Shown: positions 8,726-17,391, numbered from the stretch's first letter. The stretch: 64,000 bases of DNA from Neobacillus bataviensis (GCF_019969725.1 NZ_JAHXYW010000002.1:1-64000), one strand, 5' to 3'. The notes: generated by a model not told the origin, from the sequence alone. Program-made: numbers and translations.

Positions 8726-8758
8726 AGCGAACAGTGCCTATCACTGTTCGCTTTTTTT
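8726..8758 (+). terminator. Terminator after the DesR-like gene
   Basis: An 11-bp stem AGCGAACAGTG (8726-8736) pairs with 8742-8752 and is followed by seven T residues. Confidence 0.92.
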
Positions 8759-8767
8759 GTTGGACGT

Positions 8768-9240
8768 GTTAATGGCCATTGTTGACTTTCTAACACTGTT
8801 GATTGGAGCGGAAGGCGCGAAGACTCCTCGAAAATGCTATCGAATTTCCTTCGTGCGTGGGCGGATTCGAGATGCAATTCAATGTCCTGAGGGAGTACGA
8901 GGCAGGGGAGACCCGACAGGAGCAATAGGAACCCTCCCTAATTACCGTATGACCGAAAACTTCTTCCCCTTGTGCATTAGGAGCCCTTCCTAATTACCGT
9001 ATAACCGAAAATTTCCTCCCCTTGGGCAATAGGAACCCTCTCTAATTACCGTATGGCCGAAAACTTCTCCGCCTTGGGAATTAGGAGCCCTTCCTAATTA
9101 CCGTATAACCGAAAATTTCCTCTCCTTGGGCAATAGGAATCCTCCCTAATTACCATATATAGCGCCGAGGAGGCCCCCCGGCACGCCCGCGGAAAGCAAA
9201 GCGCCTGGAGTGCAAATCAACACCCAAGTTCAACAGCGCC
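8768..9240 (+). repeat. Palindromic Bacillus repeat element, copy 1, with two inserts
   Basis: The ends match the intact copy at 10354-10531: left end with CACTGTTGATTGGAGCGGAAGG, right end with GAGGAGGC..CCCGGCACGCCCGCGGAAAGC and AAATCAAC. The middle is interrupted twice. About 60 bp of unrelated sequence lies after GAAGACTCCT (about 8828-8888), and a 52-bp tandem array lies at about 8922-9160. Between the inserts the element sequence resumes (GGGAGTACGAGGCAGGGGAGACC). Elements of this GGAGCG...GCAAATCAAC type are widespread in Bacillus intergenic regions and have no coding capacity. Confidence 0.8.
8922..9160 (+). repeat. 52-bp tandem array B (about 4.5 units)
   Basis: TAATTACCGTAT recurs at 8939, 8991, 9043 and 9095, and a diverged TAATTACCATAT at 9147; the spacing is exactly 52 each time. 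Two unit types alternate: units 1 and 3 carry ATTAGGAGCCCTTCC, units 2 and 4 carry CAATAGGAA..CCTC. This gives a 104-bp higher-order period. The unit sequence is unlike arrays A and C although the period is the same. It lies inside a palindromic repeat element. The minor open frames across it are not genes. Confidence 0.88.
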
Positions 9241-9347
9241 TTTTTGTTAAGTATAAGTTAAGGTTGGCACACGATAATTGGTCTATCAACAAAAAGCTTC
9301 CATGGAGAATGGCCGTAACTCGATCGTGGGTGAAAGGAGCAGGATAA

Positions 9348-10326
9348 GTGAAAAAGTGGATTTGGATTATAGTAAGTGTTTTGGTAATTGGATTTGTAGG
9401 GTACCAGTGGTTTCAATCAAAAATCAAGCAGCAATGAAGTAACAACACAAACAAGAACCGCCGTCGTACAAAAAGGGAAGTTAGAAGTGAAAATCAGCGG
9501 CTCAGGTACTGTGGAGCCAGTTACAAGCGAGGATATAAAATCAACAATTGATAATAACGAAATAGAGGAAGTGCTGGTTTCAGCCGGTGAGGAAGTGAAA
9601 GAGGGAGATGAACTGATTACCTTTACCGATGACAGTGATCCTATCACGGCACCAGTCGATGGTGTGGTAACAACGGTTTCAGTAGCTTCAGGAGAGCGCG
9701 TCTCAAACGGACAGGCAGTGGCGCATTTGACTAACTACAAGGACTTACAAACAGTTGTCCAAGTGGATGAACTGGACATACCGAAGATTAAAAAGGATCA
9801 AACAGTAAGCTTATCGGTGAGTGCCTACCCAGATAAAACTTATACAGGGAAAGTGACTGCGGTAGCCGAGGAAGGCACCTCAGCAAACGGGTCATCTACT
9901 TTTGATGTAACCATTCATATTGATAAGCCTGACAATCTAAAGGTTGGCATGAGTACGGAAGCAAGCATTCTAACGAATAGCAAAGAAAATGCACTTTATG
10001 TACCTGTGGATGCCGTTCATACAAATAATAATGAAAAATATGTCCTTATTGCTTCAGCTGCCACAAACACAGATAGTGCTGCTGGCACGAACGTTCAAAA
10101 AGCCGTGAAAACAGGGATTGCTACAGATGAATATGTGGAAATAACCGACGGAGTAAGCGAAGGGGATAATATTCTCTTACCGCAGGTTTCTGCCAGCAGT
10201 TCCTCCAATAACCAAGGCGGGATGATGCAAGGTATGGGCGGCATGGGAGGAATGGCCGGAGGAGGAATGCCTCCAAATGGCGGCGGAACGGGTGCACCAA
10301 GCGGAACTGGAAAAAGCGGTAATTAA
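9348..10326 (+). pseudogene. Efflux membrane fusion (HlyD/MacA-like) protein gene with a frameshift
   Basis: A good ribosome site (AAAGGAG, 9333-9339) precedes a GTG at 9348 that opens a frame with an N-terminal membrane anchor (KKWIWIIVSVLVIGFVGY). This frame stops at 9435. The rest of the protein continues in the +1 frame to 10326: lipoyl-like hairpin halves (VSAGEEVKEGDELITF; PVDGVVTTVSVASGERV), beta-barrel part (LQTVVQVDELDIPKI), membrane-proximal domain, and a Gly/Met-rich tail (GGMMQGMGGMGGM). One extra A in the five-A run at 9419-9423 explains the shift. It could be a real mutation or a sequencing error. Such adaptors normally pair with a MacB-type ABC transporter; none follows directly, only a repeat element and a PepSY-type gene. 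Confidence 0.8.
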
Positions 10327-10353
10327 TAATGGCACCAATAAATTAATAGCTAT

Positions 10354-10531
10354 GTTAAAAGCCATAGTTGATTTTTAACACTGTTGATTGGAGCGGAAGG
10401 TGCGAAGACTCCTGCGGGAGTACGGGGCAGGGAAGACCCCGCAGGCGCCAAAGCGCCGAGGAGGCTTCCCGGCACGCCCGCGGAAAGCGAAGCGCCTGGA
10501 GCGCAAATCAACAACCAAGTTTAACAGAGCC
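10354..10531 (+). repeat. Palindromic Bacillus repeat element, copy 2 (intact)
   Basis: About 178 bp. The ends are imperfect inverted repeats (TTAACACTGTTGATT on the left, AATCAACAACCAAGTTTAA on the right). GC-rich inner palindromes lie within, such as CTCCTGCGGGAGTACGGGG against CCCCGCAGG and GGCGCCAAAGCGCC. It matches the outer parts of copy 1 at 8768-9240 and the collapsed copy at 51665-51705. The open frame running through it into the next gene is not coding. Confidence 0.82.
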
Positions 10532-10558
10532 AAATTAATTAAACCGAGGAGAATGATG

Positions 10559-11083
10559 ATGAAAAAAACGCGAAAAGCACATTTATGGATTGGGTTAATT
10601 TGTTCTATCTTTATTTTCATGGAATCTATTACTGGTTTGTTAATGAATGAGCCGTGGCTTATCGGACAATCACAGACAGAAAGAATGGGGAATTTCCAGC
10701 CAGGGCAAATGAACCCAGGCCAATTACCAGGAACAAGCTCAGATTCAAGCCAAGCAGCTGGACAACCACAAGGTCAGACGAACGGACAAAACCAAACCAA
10801 TAACCAGACTAATACCCAGACCCAAGACCAAACAGGAGCTAACACAAACAGCCAGTTTCCAGGCCAAGGCGGTCCACGTGGAGAAAATTCCCAAGGTTCC
10901 TTCATGAGTATTATTAGAGGTCTGCACGAAGGAAGAATTGGAACAACCAATATTAAATGGTTAATCGATCTGACCGCAATTGCTATGATTTTTTTAACCG
11001 GCTCAGGAATTTATCTATCGTTAAAAGTACTAGGAGTTAACAAAAAAAGGAAAAATAGAAGAATCGAAAACGAAGTTGCCTAG
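10559..11083 (+). CDS. PepSY-associated membrane protein
   Basis: About 174 aa. An N-terminal transmembrane helix (AHLWIGLICSIFIFMESITGLLM, about 8-30) matches the start of PepSY_TM proteins. A Gln/Asn-rich low-complexity linker follows (NQTNNQTNTQTQDQTG, about 75-105). A second helix (LIDLTAIAMIFLTGSGIYLSL, about 137-160) and a basic tail end the protein. The middle would lie outside the cell. Related proteins are often near efflux or iron/heme genes; its function is unknown. ATG at 10559 has AGGAG (10547-10551) 7 bases upstream; upstream ATGs at 10553 and 10556 are too close. The preceding membrane fusion gene may be a functional partner. Confidence 0.75.
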   Translation: MKKTRKAHLWIGLICSIFIFMESITGLLMNEPWLIGQSQTERMGNFQPGQMNPGQLPGTSSDSSQAAGQPQGQTNGQNQTNNQTNTQTQDQTGANTNSQFPGQGGPRGENSQGSFMSIIRGLHEGRIGTTNIKWLIDLTAIAMIFLTGSGIYLSLKVLGVNKKRKNRRIENEVA

Positions 11084-11115
11084 GTGCCCAGCACCCGTCG
11101 CAACAAAAAATATTG

Positions 11116-11146
11116 AGGCATCTTCTGAAAAAGAAGATGCCTTTAC
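11116..11146 (+). terminator. Terminator after the PepSY-type gene
   Basis: An 11-bp stem AGGCATCTTCT (11116-11126) pairs with 11132-11142 around GAAAA and runs into TTACTC. The T tract is short. Confidence 0.65.
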
Positions 11147-11234
11147 TCATTAAACTGATTCTGCAGGTTCATATTCAATTCATATATGTTTTGTATAATC
11201 CTTTATATAAAGAATTGAAAGGATGTAAATATAT

Positions 11235-12983
11235 ATGACGATAGGAAAGAAACAAAAGGGATGGCGCCAATTTATTAGCCTGGTGCAGCAAACAAAGCCG
11301 CCTAAACTTTTAATTTGCATCGCATTACTATTAAGTGTAAGTACAACTTTGGTGGGGCTGTTGGTTCCGCTTTTTACAAAAAATCTGATTAATGATTTTT
11401 CGATTAGTGCATTAAGCACAGGGAGAATCCTACTCCTTGTATGTGCTCTTTCCGTTCAAGCTATTGCGAGTGGAATATCCATTTATCTATTAAGCCATAT
11501 CGGTCAATCTGTTGTGGCGGGAATTCGAGATCGATTATGGAAGAAGCTCCTTGTCCTGCCAATCCCTTTTTATGATGAACATCAATCAGGAGATACCGTT
11601 AGCCGAATGACAAATGATACAGCAGTGGTCAAAGGATTGATAACGGAGCATCTTTCTGGTTTTTTAACCGGCATTATTTCCATCATTGGTTCACTCGTGG
11701 TTTTGCTGATTTTGGATTGGAAGATGACATTGTTAATGTTTATAGCGATTCCACTTTCGGCATTGATTTTAGTGGTATTAGGGAAAAAAATGCATCAGGT
11801 ATCAAAAGGGATGCAGGACGAAACGGCACGATTTACTTCAGTCCTCCAGCAAGTATTATCTGAAATACGTCTCGTCAAAGCATCGAATGCGGAACCTTTA
11901 GAGTATAAGAATGGAAAAACGGGAATTACCCAATTGTTTCAATATGGTTTAAAAGAGGCAAAAATTCAAGCGTTAATCACTCCGCTAATTGGCCTTGTGA
12001 TCATGGTATTACTTGTTCTAATTCTAGGCTATGGGGGAATGAGAGTTTCTTCAGGAGCTTTAACAGCTGGCGACTTAGTCGCATTCATTATGTATCTTTT
12101 CCAGATCGTCATGCCAATGGGGCAAATTGCCGGTTTTATTACTCAATTTAATAAATCAACTGGGGCAACTGAACGGATAATCGCCATCATGGATTCGCTT
12201 GAGGAGCAGGACCATGCTGATCATCCTGTTCAGAACGTGCATAAAACCATTACAGTCGATCATTTGAATTTTTCTTATAAAAATGGTGAAGAGGTGCTTA
12301 AGGATGTAAGTTTTTCCGTCGAAGCAGGAAAGGTGACAGCGATAGTGGGTCCTAGCGGCAGTGGAAAAACAACACTTTTTTCATTGCTGGAGCGTTTTTA
12401 CCAACCGCAGAGCGGGAACATTCGTCTAGGTGAAGAATCGATTAATGATTTTTCGCTGCAATCCTGGCGGAGTCAAGTTGGCTATGTATCACAGGAAAGT
12501 CCTATTATATCGGGCACCATTCGTGATAATATCTGTTACGGCATCGAAAAAACGGTTGAGGAAGCGGACTTGCATCGTGTGGCCAAAATGGCCTATGCGG
12601 ATCAATTTATTTCCGAGCTCCCGAATGGCTATGATACAGAGGTTGGGGAAAGAGGAATGAAATTATCCGGTGGTCAAAGACAGCGAATTGCGATTGCACG
12701 TGCCTTTTTAAGGGATCCCAAAATTTTAATGTTAGACGAAGCAACCTCCAGTCTTGATAGTAAATCGGAATTGGTTGTCCAGCAGGCATTACAAAATTTA
12801 ATGAAGGGTCGAACCACCCTCATTATTGCGCATCGTTTATCCACTGTGATTGATTCAGACCAAATTATCTTTTTAGAAAAGGGAAAAATGACAGGAAGCG
12901 GTACACATGAACATTTATTACAAACTCACTCCCTGTATCGCGAATTTGCAGAGCAGCAATTACGTTTGAAAGAAATTGTTTAA
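11235..12983 (+). CDS. ABC exporter, fused permease and ATPase (BmrA/LmrA-like)
   Basis: A 582-aa half-transporter. Six transmembrane helices occupy about 20-310 (for example [20 protein letters not shown] and [20 protein letters not shown]). The ATPase domain has Walker [11 protein letters not shown]-loop YVSQE, signature LSGGQRQR, Walker [14 protein letters not shown] and H-loop AHRLST. The layout and sequence resemble BmrA of B. subtilis, a homodimeric multidrug and lipid exporter. Export substrate is inferred only. A -10 TATAAT lies at 11194-11199. It is followed after 15 bases by a response regulator gene, so transporter and two-component system probably form one operon, with the kinase sensing a compound that the exporter handles. 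Confidence 0.9.
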   Translation: MTIGKKQKGWRQFISLVQQTKPPKLLICIALLLSVSTTLVGLLVPLFTKNLINDFSISALSTGRILLLVCALSVQAIASGISIYLLSHIGQSVVAGIRDRLWKKLLVLPIPFYDEHQSGDTVSRMTNDTAVVKGLITEHLSGFLTGIISIIGSLVVLLILDWKMTLLMFIAIPLSALILVVLGKKMHQVSKGMQDETARFTSVLQQVLSEIRLVKASNAEPLEYKNGKTGITQLFQYGLKEAKIQALITPLIGLVIMVLLVLILGYGGMRVSSGALTAGDLVAFIMYLFQIVMPMGQIAGFITQFNKSTGATERIIAIMDSLEEQDHADHPVQNVHKTITVDHLNFSYKNGEEVLKDVSFSVEAGKVTAIVGPSGSGKTTLFSLLERFYQPQSGNIRLGEESINDFSLQSWRSQVGYVSQESPIISGTIRDNICYGIEKTVEEADLHRVAKMAYADQFISELPNGYDTEVGERGMKLSGGQRQRIAIARAFLRDPKILMLDEATSSLDSKSELVVQQALQNLMKGRTTLIIAHRLSTVIDSDQIIFLEKGKMTGSGTHEHLLQTHSLYREFAEQQLRLKEIV

Positions 12984-12998
12984 AAGGAATGGGAAGCA

Positions 12999-13673
12999 AT
13001 GGCGAAATTATTAATAGTCGATGATGATACCCATATTCGCGAACTCGTCCTCCTTTTTTTAAAAAAGGAGGGGTTCGAGCTTTATGAAGCATCAGATGGA
13101 TGTAAGGCATTATCGATAATGGAAAAAGTGAAGATGGACCTTGTCATCATCGATATCATGATGCCGAATATGAACGGCTGGGAGCTATGCCGCGAGCTTA
13201 GGGAGTTCAGCGATATTCCGATCTTAATGTTAACTGCCAAAGGGGAAACCGCACAAAAAGTTAAGGGATTTGAACTTGGCGCAGACGATTATCTTGTGAA
13301 ACCTTTTGACCCGATTGAGTTAGTGGCGAGGGTCAAAGCTTTGCTAAAAAGGTATAATATTATTTCTTCCCAAACCATTGAGATTGGGGAATTTAGGTTG
13401 AATCGAAAAAGATATGAAATTGCTTTTAAAGAGCAGGCCTATACCATTCCGTTGAAAGAATTCGAGCTATTGTTCAAGTTAGCGGGTTATCCCGGAAAGA
13501 CTTTTTCTAGAGAAGAACTCATTGAAGACATTTGGGGCTACGATTATGAAGGGGACGATCGCACGGTTGATGTTCATATTAAGAGACTGCGAGAGAGATT
13601 TTCAGAGGAAGAGTTCCCCTTCAGGATTAAGACAATACGGGGATTAGGGTATCGACTTGAGGTAAAGCCATGA
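12999..13673 (+). CDS. OmpR-family response regulator
   Basis: 224 aa. The receiver domain (1-118) has DDD at 8-10, phospho-acceptor Asp in LVIIDIMMPNMNGWEL, Thr in ILMLTAK and Lys in DYLVKPFDP. The winged-helix DNA-binding domain (about 127-222) has LKEFELLFKLAGYPGKTFSRE and DDRTVDVHIKRLRERF. Its C-terminal half is like the HssR/YclJ group. It overlaps the kinase gene by 4 bases (ATGA), so translation is coupled. It probably controls the adjacent exporter. Confidence 0.93.
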   Translation: MAKLLIVDDDTHIRELVLLFLKKEGFELYEASDGCKALSIMEKVKMDLVIIDIMMPNMNGWELCRELREFSDIPILMLTAKGETAQKVKGFELGADDYLVKPFDPIELVARVKALLKRYNIISSQTIEIGEFRLNRKRYEIAFKEQAYTIPLKEFELLFKLAGYPGKTFSREELIEDIWGYDYEGDDRTVDVHIKRLRERFSEEEFPFRIKTIRGLGYRLEVKP

Positions 13674-14710
13674 AGGGTAAAAAGTTTTTTCGCCATGTAT
13701 TTGGCTTTTTCATGTTTTTAATGATGATTATCATTAGTTTTTCAGCTTCTTACTTTCTTGCAGGCTATCTTTTTCACCTGTTCAGTTTTCATCCATCGAA
13801 TTATATACAGCATTTAATTACGACCATACTTGGCTTTTTTATTTTTGCTGGAATTGGGATTGGCTTTTCAAAAATCATCCGATCCAAGCAGCGCAATCTT
13901 TTTCAAGAAGTCATTGATGCGCTTAGGAGTATTGCTAGGGGTGACTTTAATGTCCAGTTAGAAACGCTGAAAAGAGAAGATCCCTTTACAACTCTCATTG
14001 ATCATATCAACCATATGGCGAAGCAATTAAAGGAAATGGAAGACATGCGGCAGGAGTTTATTTCAAATGTCTCTCATGAAATTCAATCACCGCTCACATC
14101 CATCGGGGGTTTTGCCCGTGCGCTTCAATATAAGGAATTAACCCTTGAGGAACGCAGCCATTACCTCAATGTGATTGAAACAGAGTGCAGAAGATTATCA
14201 AAATTGAGCGATAATCTCCTAAAGCTTACTTCACTGGAGTCCCTGCATCATCCATTTGAGCGTAAAACCTATCGGCTTGATCAACAAATAAGAACCATTA
14301 TCTTGGCCTGTGAACCCAATTGGGTGGAAAAAGAACTAGAAATGGATGTCATGCTTGAAAAGGTCACCATCTTCGCAGATGAGGACTTAATGAGCCAGGT
14401 ATGGACCAATTTGCTCCACAATAGCATTAAATTCACCCTTCATTCCGGAAAAATTAGTATTCGTCTAAGCCAGATAGATGACAAAGCGGAAATAAAAATA
14501 TCTGATACGGGGATTGGCATTTCAAAAAATGACCAAGTTCATATATTTGAACGCTTCTATAAAGCTGATAAGGCGAGGGAACGATCAAAAGGCGGCAGTG
14601 GATTAGGGCTCTCCATCGTCAAAAAAATCATGGATATGCATAAAGGGACTATTGTTGTTGAAAGTGAAGAGGGCGTTGGAAGCACTTTTACTTTAACCCT
14701 TCCGCTATAG
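13670..14710 (+). CDS. Membrane sensor histidine kinase, short sensor
   Basis: 346 aa. Two transmembrane helices in the first 65 residues are separated by only a short loop (SFHPSNYIQHL), so it lacks a large external sensor and may sense within the membrane. A HAMP-like linker (about 70-120) precedes the HisKA box FISNVSHEIQSPLTSI, where a Gln replaces the usual Arg/Lys after HEI. ATPase motifs are LLHNSIKFT, DTGIGI and GGSGLGLSIVKKI. Partner of the overlapping response regulator. The short-loop layout is common in kinases linked to drug or peptide exporters, which fits its neighbour. Confidence 0.92.
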   Translation: MKGKKFFRHVFGFFMFLMMIIISFSASYFLAGYLFHLFSFHPSNYIQHLITTILGFFIFAGIGIGFSKIIRSKQRNLFQEVIDALRSIARGDFNVQLETLKREDPFTTLIDHINHMAKQLKEMEDMRQEFISNVSHEIQSPLTSIGGFARALQYKELTLEERSHYLNVIETECRRLSKLSDNLLKLTSLESLHHPFERKTYRLDQQIRTIILACEPNWVEKELEMDVMLEKVTIFADEDLMSQVWTNLLHNSIKFTLHSGKISIRLSQIDDKAEIKISDTGIGISKNDQVHIFERFYKADKARERSKGGSGLGLSIVKKIMDMHKGTIVVESEEGVGSTFTLTLPL

Positions 14711-14714
14711 TACT

Positions 14715-14775
14715 AAAAAGATGCCTCATCTCTAGCTGCAATTAATGAACAGCTGGATCAGGCATCTTTTTATTT
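14715..14775. terminator. Bidirectional terminator between kinase gene and ilvE
   Basis: AAAAAGATGCCT (14715-14726) pairs with AGGCATCTTTTT (14760-14771), with an inner AGCTG/CAGCT stem. T runs occur on both strands, serving the two convergent genes. Confidence 0.88.
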
Positions 14776-14791
14776 TTCAAACCGATATTAA

Positions 14792-15874
14792 TCAAACTTC
14801 GACAGTGCTGACTTTGACCGTCCAGTGAAATGGATCTTCTTTTTTACCAAGCTGTATTCCGGTAATTTCATCATAGATGTCCTGGGATAACTGGCCGATT
14901 TGATAATCATTGATGACGATGGTATGACCATTCCAATTTAATTCGCCTACGGGTGAAATAACTGCTGCCGTTCCTGCACCAAAGACTTCTTCCAATTCAC
15001 CGCGCTCATGGGCGGCATAAACCTCTTCAATTGAAATTTTCGCTTCACGCATAGGAACCTTCCAATATTTTAAAAGTTGAATAACCGAATCACGAGTTAC
15101 ACCAGGTAAAATGCTTCCATTTAATTTTGGTGTAACAACTTCACCATTAATTTTGAAGAAAATATTCATACTGCCAACTTCTTCAACATATTTATTCTCT
15201 TTCGCATCCAGCCAAAGAATTTGGGCAAACCCATTTGCATCGGCCTTTTCCTGTGCTTTCAGGCTGGCGGCATAATTTCCTGCGGTCTTTACATGGCCGA
15301 CCCCACCTATGACGGCTCGGACGTACTGCTCTTCTACATAGATTTTCACAGGGCTTAATTGGTCGCCATAATAGGCTCCGGACGGCGAGAGAATGACAAG
15401 CAATTGATACTGGCGGGCAGGGCGGACGCCGAGATAGGCCTCGGTTGCGATAATAAACGGACGAATGTAAAGTGATTGCCCTTCACCTTCAGGAATCCAA
15501 TCTTTTTCTGTGAAAATTAATTGTTTAATCGCCTTTAATAGAAAATCTTCATCAATTTGGGGAATGCATAACCGATCACAGGATTCATTCAAACGGCTCA
15601 TGTTTTTTTCCGGACGGAAGAGCTGGATGGTTCCATCTGCTGTTTTATAAGCCTTCATTCCTTCAAAGATGGCTTGTCCATAGTGAAAAACCATTGCTGC
15701 CGGATCAAGTGTTAATGGAGCGTAAGGTATGATTCGCGGATCGTGCCAGCCGAGTTCGGCATGAAAATCCATAACAAACATGTAATCGCTGTAATACTTC
15801 CCGAAACCAAGTGATGCGGGATCAGGCTTTACCTTTAATTCTTCTCTTTGAAAAAATGCAATTTCTTGTTTCAT
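14792..15874 (-). CDS. ilvE: Branched-chain amino acid aminotransferase
   Basis: 360 aa, fold-type IV PLP enzyme interconverting Leu/Ile/Val and their 2-oxo acids in the cytoplasm. Typical features: MVFHYGQAIFEGMKAYK near the front, FRPEKNMSRLNESCDRLCIP, the PLP Lys in GGVGHVKTAGNYAASLKAQ, the catalytic Glu region KYVEEVGSMNIFF, and FGAGTAAVISPVG. The length is normal. The ATG at 15874 is preferred over a GTG two codons upstream, since AGAGGTG would overlap that GTG. Monocistronic, with terminators on both sides. Confidence 0.95.
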   Translation of the reverse strand: MKQEIAFFQREELKVKPDPASLGFGKYYSDYMFVMDFHAELGWHDPRIIPYAPLTLDPAAMVFHYGQAIFEGMKAYKTADGTIQLFRPEKNMSRLNESCDRLCIPQIDEDFLLKAIKQLIFTEKDWIPEGEGQSLYIRPFIIATEAYLGVRPARQYQLLVILSPSGAYYGDQLSPVKIYVEEQYVRAVIGGVGHVKTAGNYAASLKAQEKADANGFAQILWLDAKENKYVEEVGSMNIFFKINGEVVTPKLNGSILPGVTRDSVIQLLKYWKVPMREAKISIEEVYAAHERGELEEVFGAGTAAVISPVGELNWNGHTIVINDYQIGQLSQDIYDEITGIQLGKKEDPFHWTVKVSTVEV

Positions 15875-15977
15875 GAACACACCTCTTATCCATTCTCTTG
15901 TTTACAAATTTTATTATACACCAATGAAATTTAAAGCGTGTCCGTGACACCCTAAAGAAACTTTATTTTCGCAAATT

Positions 15978-16005
15978 TTGAACAGTTTTTCATCCTCTTT
16001 ATAAT
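15978..16005 (+). promoter_or_regulatory. Strong SigA-type promoter for a short transcript
   Basis: TTGAAC (15978-15983), 16-base spacer, TATAAT (16000-16005). Transcription would start near 16012, at the AAGGGGG ribosome site, and run into the terminator at 16051-16090, giving an RNA of about 80 bases. Confidence 0.6.
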
Positions 16006-16026
16006 GTTCTCAAGGGGGAAAAGAAA

Positions 16027-16092
16027 ATGAATTTATTTTTCATTATCATCAAAAAAGCTGTCCCAGACAACGTCTCAGGAGCAGCTTTTTAA
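16027..16092 (+). CDS. Possible 21-aa peptide gene overlapping its terminator
   Basis: ATG at 16027 follows AAGGGGG (16012-16018) with 8 bases between. The frame gives MNLFFIIIKK followed by AVPDNVSGAAF and a stop at 16090-16092. The coding sequence from codon 9 onwards forms a hairpin (AAAAAGCTG at 16052-16060 with CAGCTTTTT at 16082-16090, plus inner pairs) that ends in T residues. It may be a true hydrophobic micro-peptide, a small RNA, or a terminator that happens to contain a start. A good promoter and ribosome site make it worth recording. Confidence 0.4.
   Translation: MNLFFIIIKKAVPDNVSGAAF
16051..16090 (+). terminator. Terminator hairpin of the short transcript
   Basis: AAAAAGCTG (16052-16060) pairs with CAGCTTTTT (16082-16090), with AGAC/GTCT further in. 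It works on both strands because of the A and T runs. Confidence 0.75.
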
Positions 16093-16124
16093 ATACCTAA
16101 TTTATTAGGTTGGCGCATGGAAAT

Positions 16125-16235
16125 TTACTCATCCTCCTCATAAGCTTCGGTGGTCGTATCCCTGCACTCCCAGCATTCAGCTCGATTCCTCTCCATGATT
16201 GACAATTCCATTCCACAAGAAATGCAATATTCCAT
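16125..16235 (-). CDS. Small 36-aa protein with two CxxC motifs
   Basis: ATG at 16235 follows AAAGGGG (minus strand) 9 bases upstream. The protein starts MEYCISCGMELSIMERNR and ends in an acidic tail (TTEAYEEDE). The cysteine pairs are C4-x2-C7 and C21-x2-C24, a compact zinc-ribbon pattern. This resembles small zinc-finger proteins common in Bacillaceae, but I cannot name a family. The stop is at 16125-16127. It sits alone between ilvE and the DUF457 gene. Function unknown. Confidence 0.65.
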   Translation of the reverse strand: MEYCISCGMELSIMERNRAECWECRDTTTEAYEEDE

Positions 16236-16357
16236 AACTTATTTGCCCCTTTCCAGTGAAATTGTTTTTTAGCATATGTGATATATATTCAATGAGGTGA
16301 TATAATATTTCTCCCTAAGCTTGTAAAATAACATTCATCACCATTTAGTAATAATTA

Positions 16358-16393
16358 AAAATGGACATCTTCAGAATCTAAAGATGTCCATTT
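16358..16393 (-). terminator. Terminator of the DUF457 gene
   Basis: AAATGGACATCTT pairs with AAGATGTCCATTT around a 9-base loop. On the minus strand it directly follows the stop at 16399. Confidence 0.85.
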
Positions 16394-16398
16394 CAATT

Positions 16399-17391
16399 TT
16401 ACTTTATAGATGAAGAGGAATTCGTTAAGCTTCTTAGCACTTTTTTGTATTGCTTTATCGTGTTTATCTTTCCTATAAAGCTATTCTTAATTTTGAAGTC
16501 AGAGGAAATAAAAATGATAGCAAGGTTAGGAAAAAATTTCTTTGTTCGAAAACGGAGATCCTTCCAATAGATTAAATATCCGTTTTTTCTAACAACAACA
16601 AATGGATAAGCGAATGTTGTGCCGGAGAGAAAGTCCGAAACAGACTGGTTGTTTGTACTATCTGAAACCAATACTGGAAAATCGATTTTTTTGGAAAGAG
16701 TATGTTCAATGGCAAGGTTATTATCTGAATATACACCAAATAAGAAATCCGTATTTGTTTCGATGATAATATTCCATTTAAATGGGGCTAAACAGGGAAT
16801 TAACTTGATACGGACTGCCCTAATAAAGTGTTCTTGTAAGTGTTTTTTTGCTGCTGCTGTTGAAAAAGCTCTTAGCGCCAGATATAGAAAAATAAATACA
16901 TATATGATCAAAAAGGTTATTCCTGCTTGATAAATTAAGAGTAAACAAAATCCGAGAAAATGGAGCAATAGAATAGAGGGGTCCATTAAAGGAATCGCAT
17001 CAAAGGCAATCCATTTTCGGGAAAAAGGCATCAAAACTTGCGTTCCATGCACATTGAATAAATCAAAAAGTACATGTAGAATCACCGCTAAAAATGTCCA
17101 TAAAAATAAATGGAGAAATCCTGTGCCAGCAAAGAAGGGATATAGCAGGCCTGAAACAATGATGCCCCAAAGAGGAAGCGCAGGAAGTGAATGTGACAGG
17201 CCTCTGTGATTTCTGAAATAGCTTCCCTTTCCCTTCAATCGATAAAGAATGTCAAAATCCGGTGCATTGGAACCAATAACAGTACCTAAAACGACTGCCT
17301 GTGTTAAGAGATGATTTTCGGCAACTACAGGATCTATTTGAGCCAGAGCCCCAATACCTAAGCCCATCACAATATGAGAAAACGTATCCAC
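16399..17391 (-). CDS. Membrane-bound metal-dependent hydrolase family protein (DUF457/YdjM-like)
   Basis: About 330 aa. The N-terminal half has the family motifs: His in TFSHIVMGLGIGAL, SNAPDFDIL, and HRGLSHSLPALPLWG. It also has several membrane helices, including a long one at about 165-195. The C-terminal 120 residues are soluble and family-specific (IIIETNTDFLFGVYSDN). The biochemical role of the family is not established. GTG at 17391 is chosen because AGGAG lies 8 bases upstream; the longer frame to 17439 has no ribosome site. It is 50 bases after the glycosyltransferase gene on the same strand, so the two are probably cotranscribed. Confidence 0.8.
   Translation of the reverse strand: MDTFSHIVMGLGIGALAQIDPVVAENHLLTQAVVLGTVIGSNAPDFDILYRLKGKGSYFRNHRGLSHSLPALPLWGIIVSGLLYPFFAGTGFLHLFLWTFLAVILHVLFDLFNVHGTQVLMPFSRKWIAFDAIPLMDPSILLLHFLGFCLLLIYQAGITFLIIYVFIFLYLALRAFSTAAAKKHLQEHFIRAVRIKLIPCLAPFKWNIIIETNTDFLFGVYSDNNLAIEHTLSKKIDFPVLVSDSTNNQSVSDFLSGTTFAYPFVVVRKNGYLIYWKDLRFRTKKFFPNLAIIFISSDFKIKNSFIGKINTIKQYKKVLRSLTNSSSSIK

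Noticed and set aside
8674..8993. Open frames in the repeat element and array B
   Set aside because: They read palindromic repeat sequence in both directions; no ribosome site, no recognisable protein.
10375..10620. Minus-strand frame and plus-strand N-terminal extension across element copy 2
   Set aside because: The basic Arg/Pro-rich peptide is element sequence; the real start of the PepSY-type gene is at 10559 after AGGAG.
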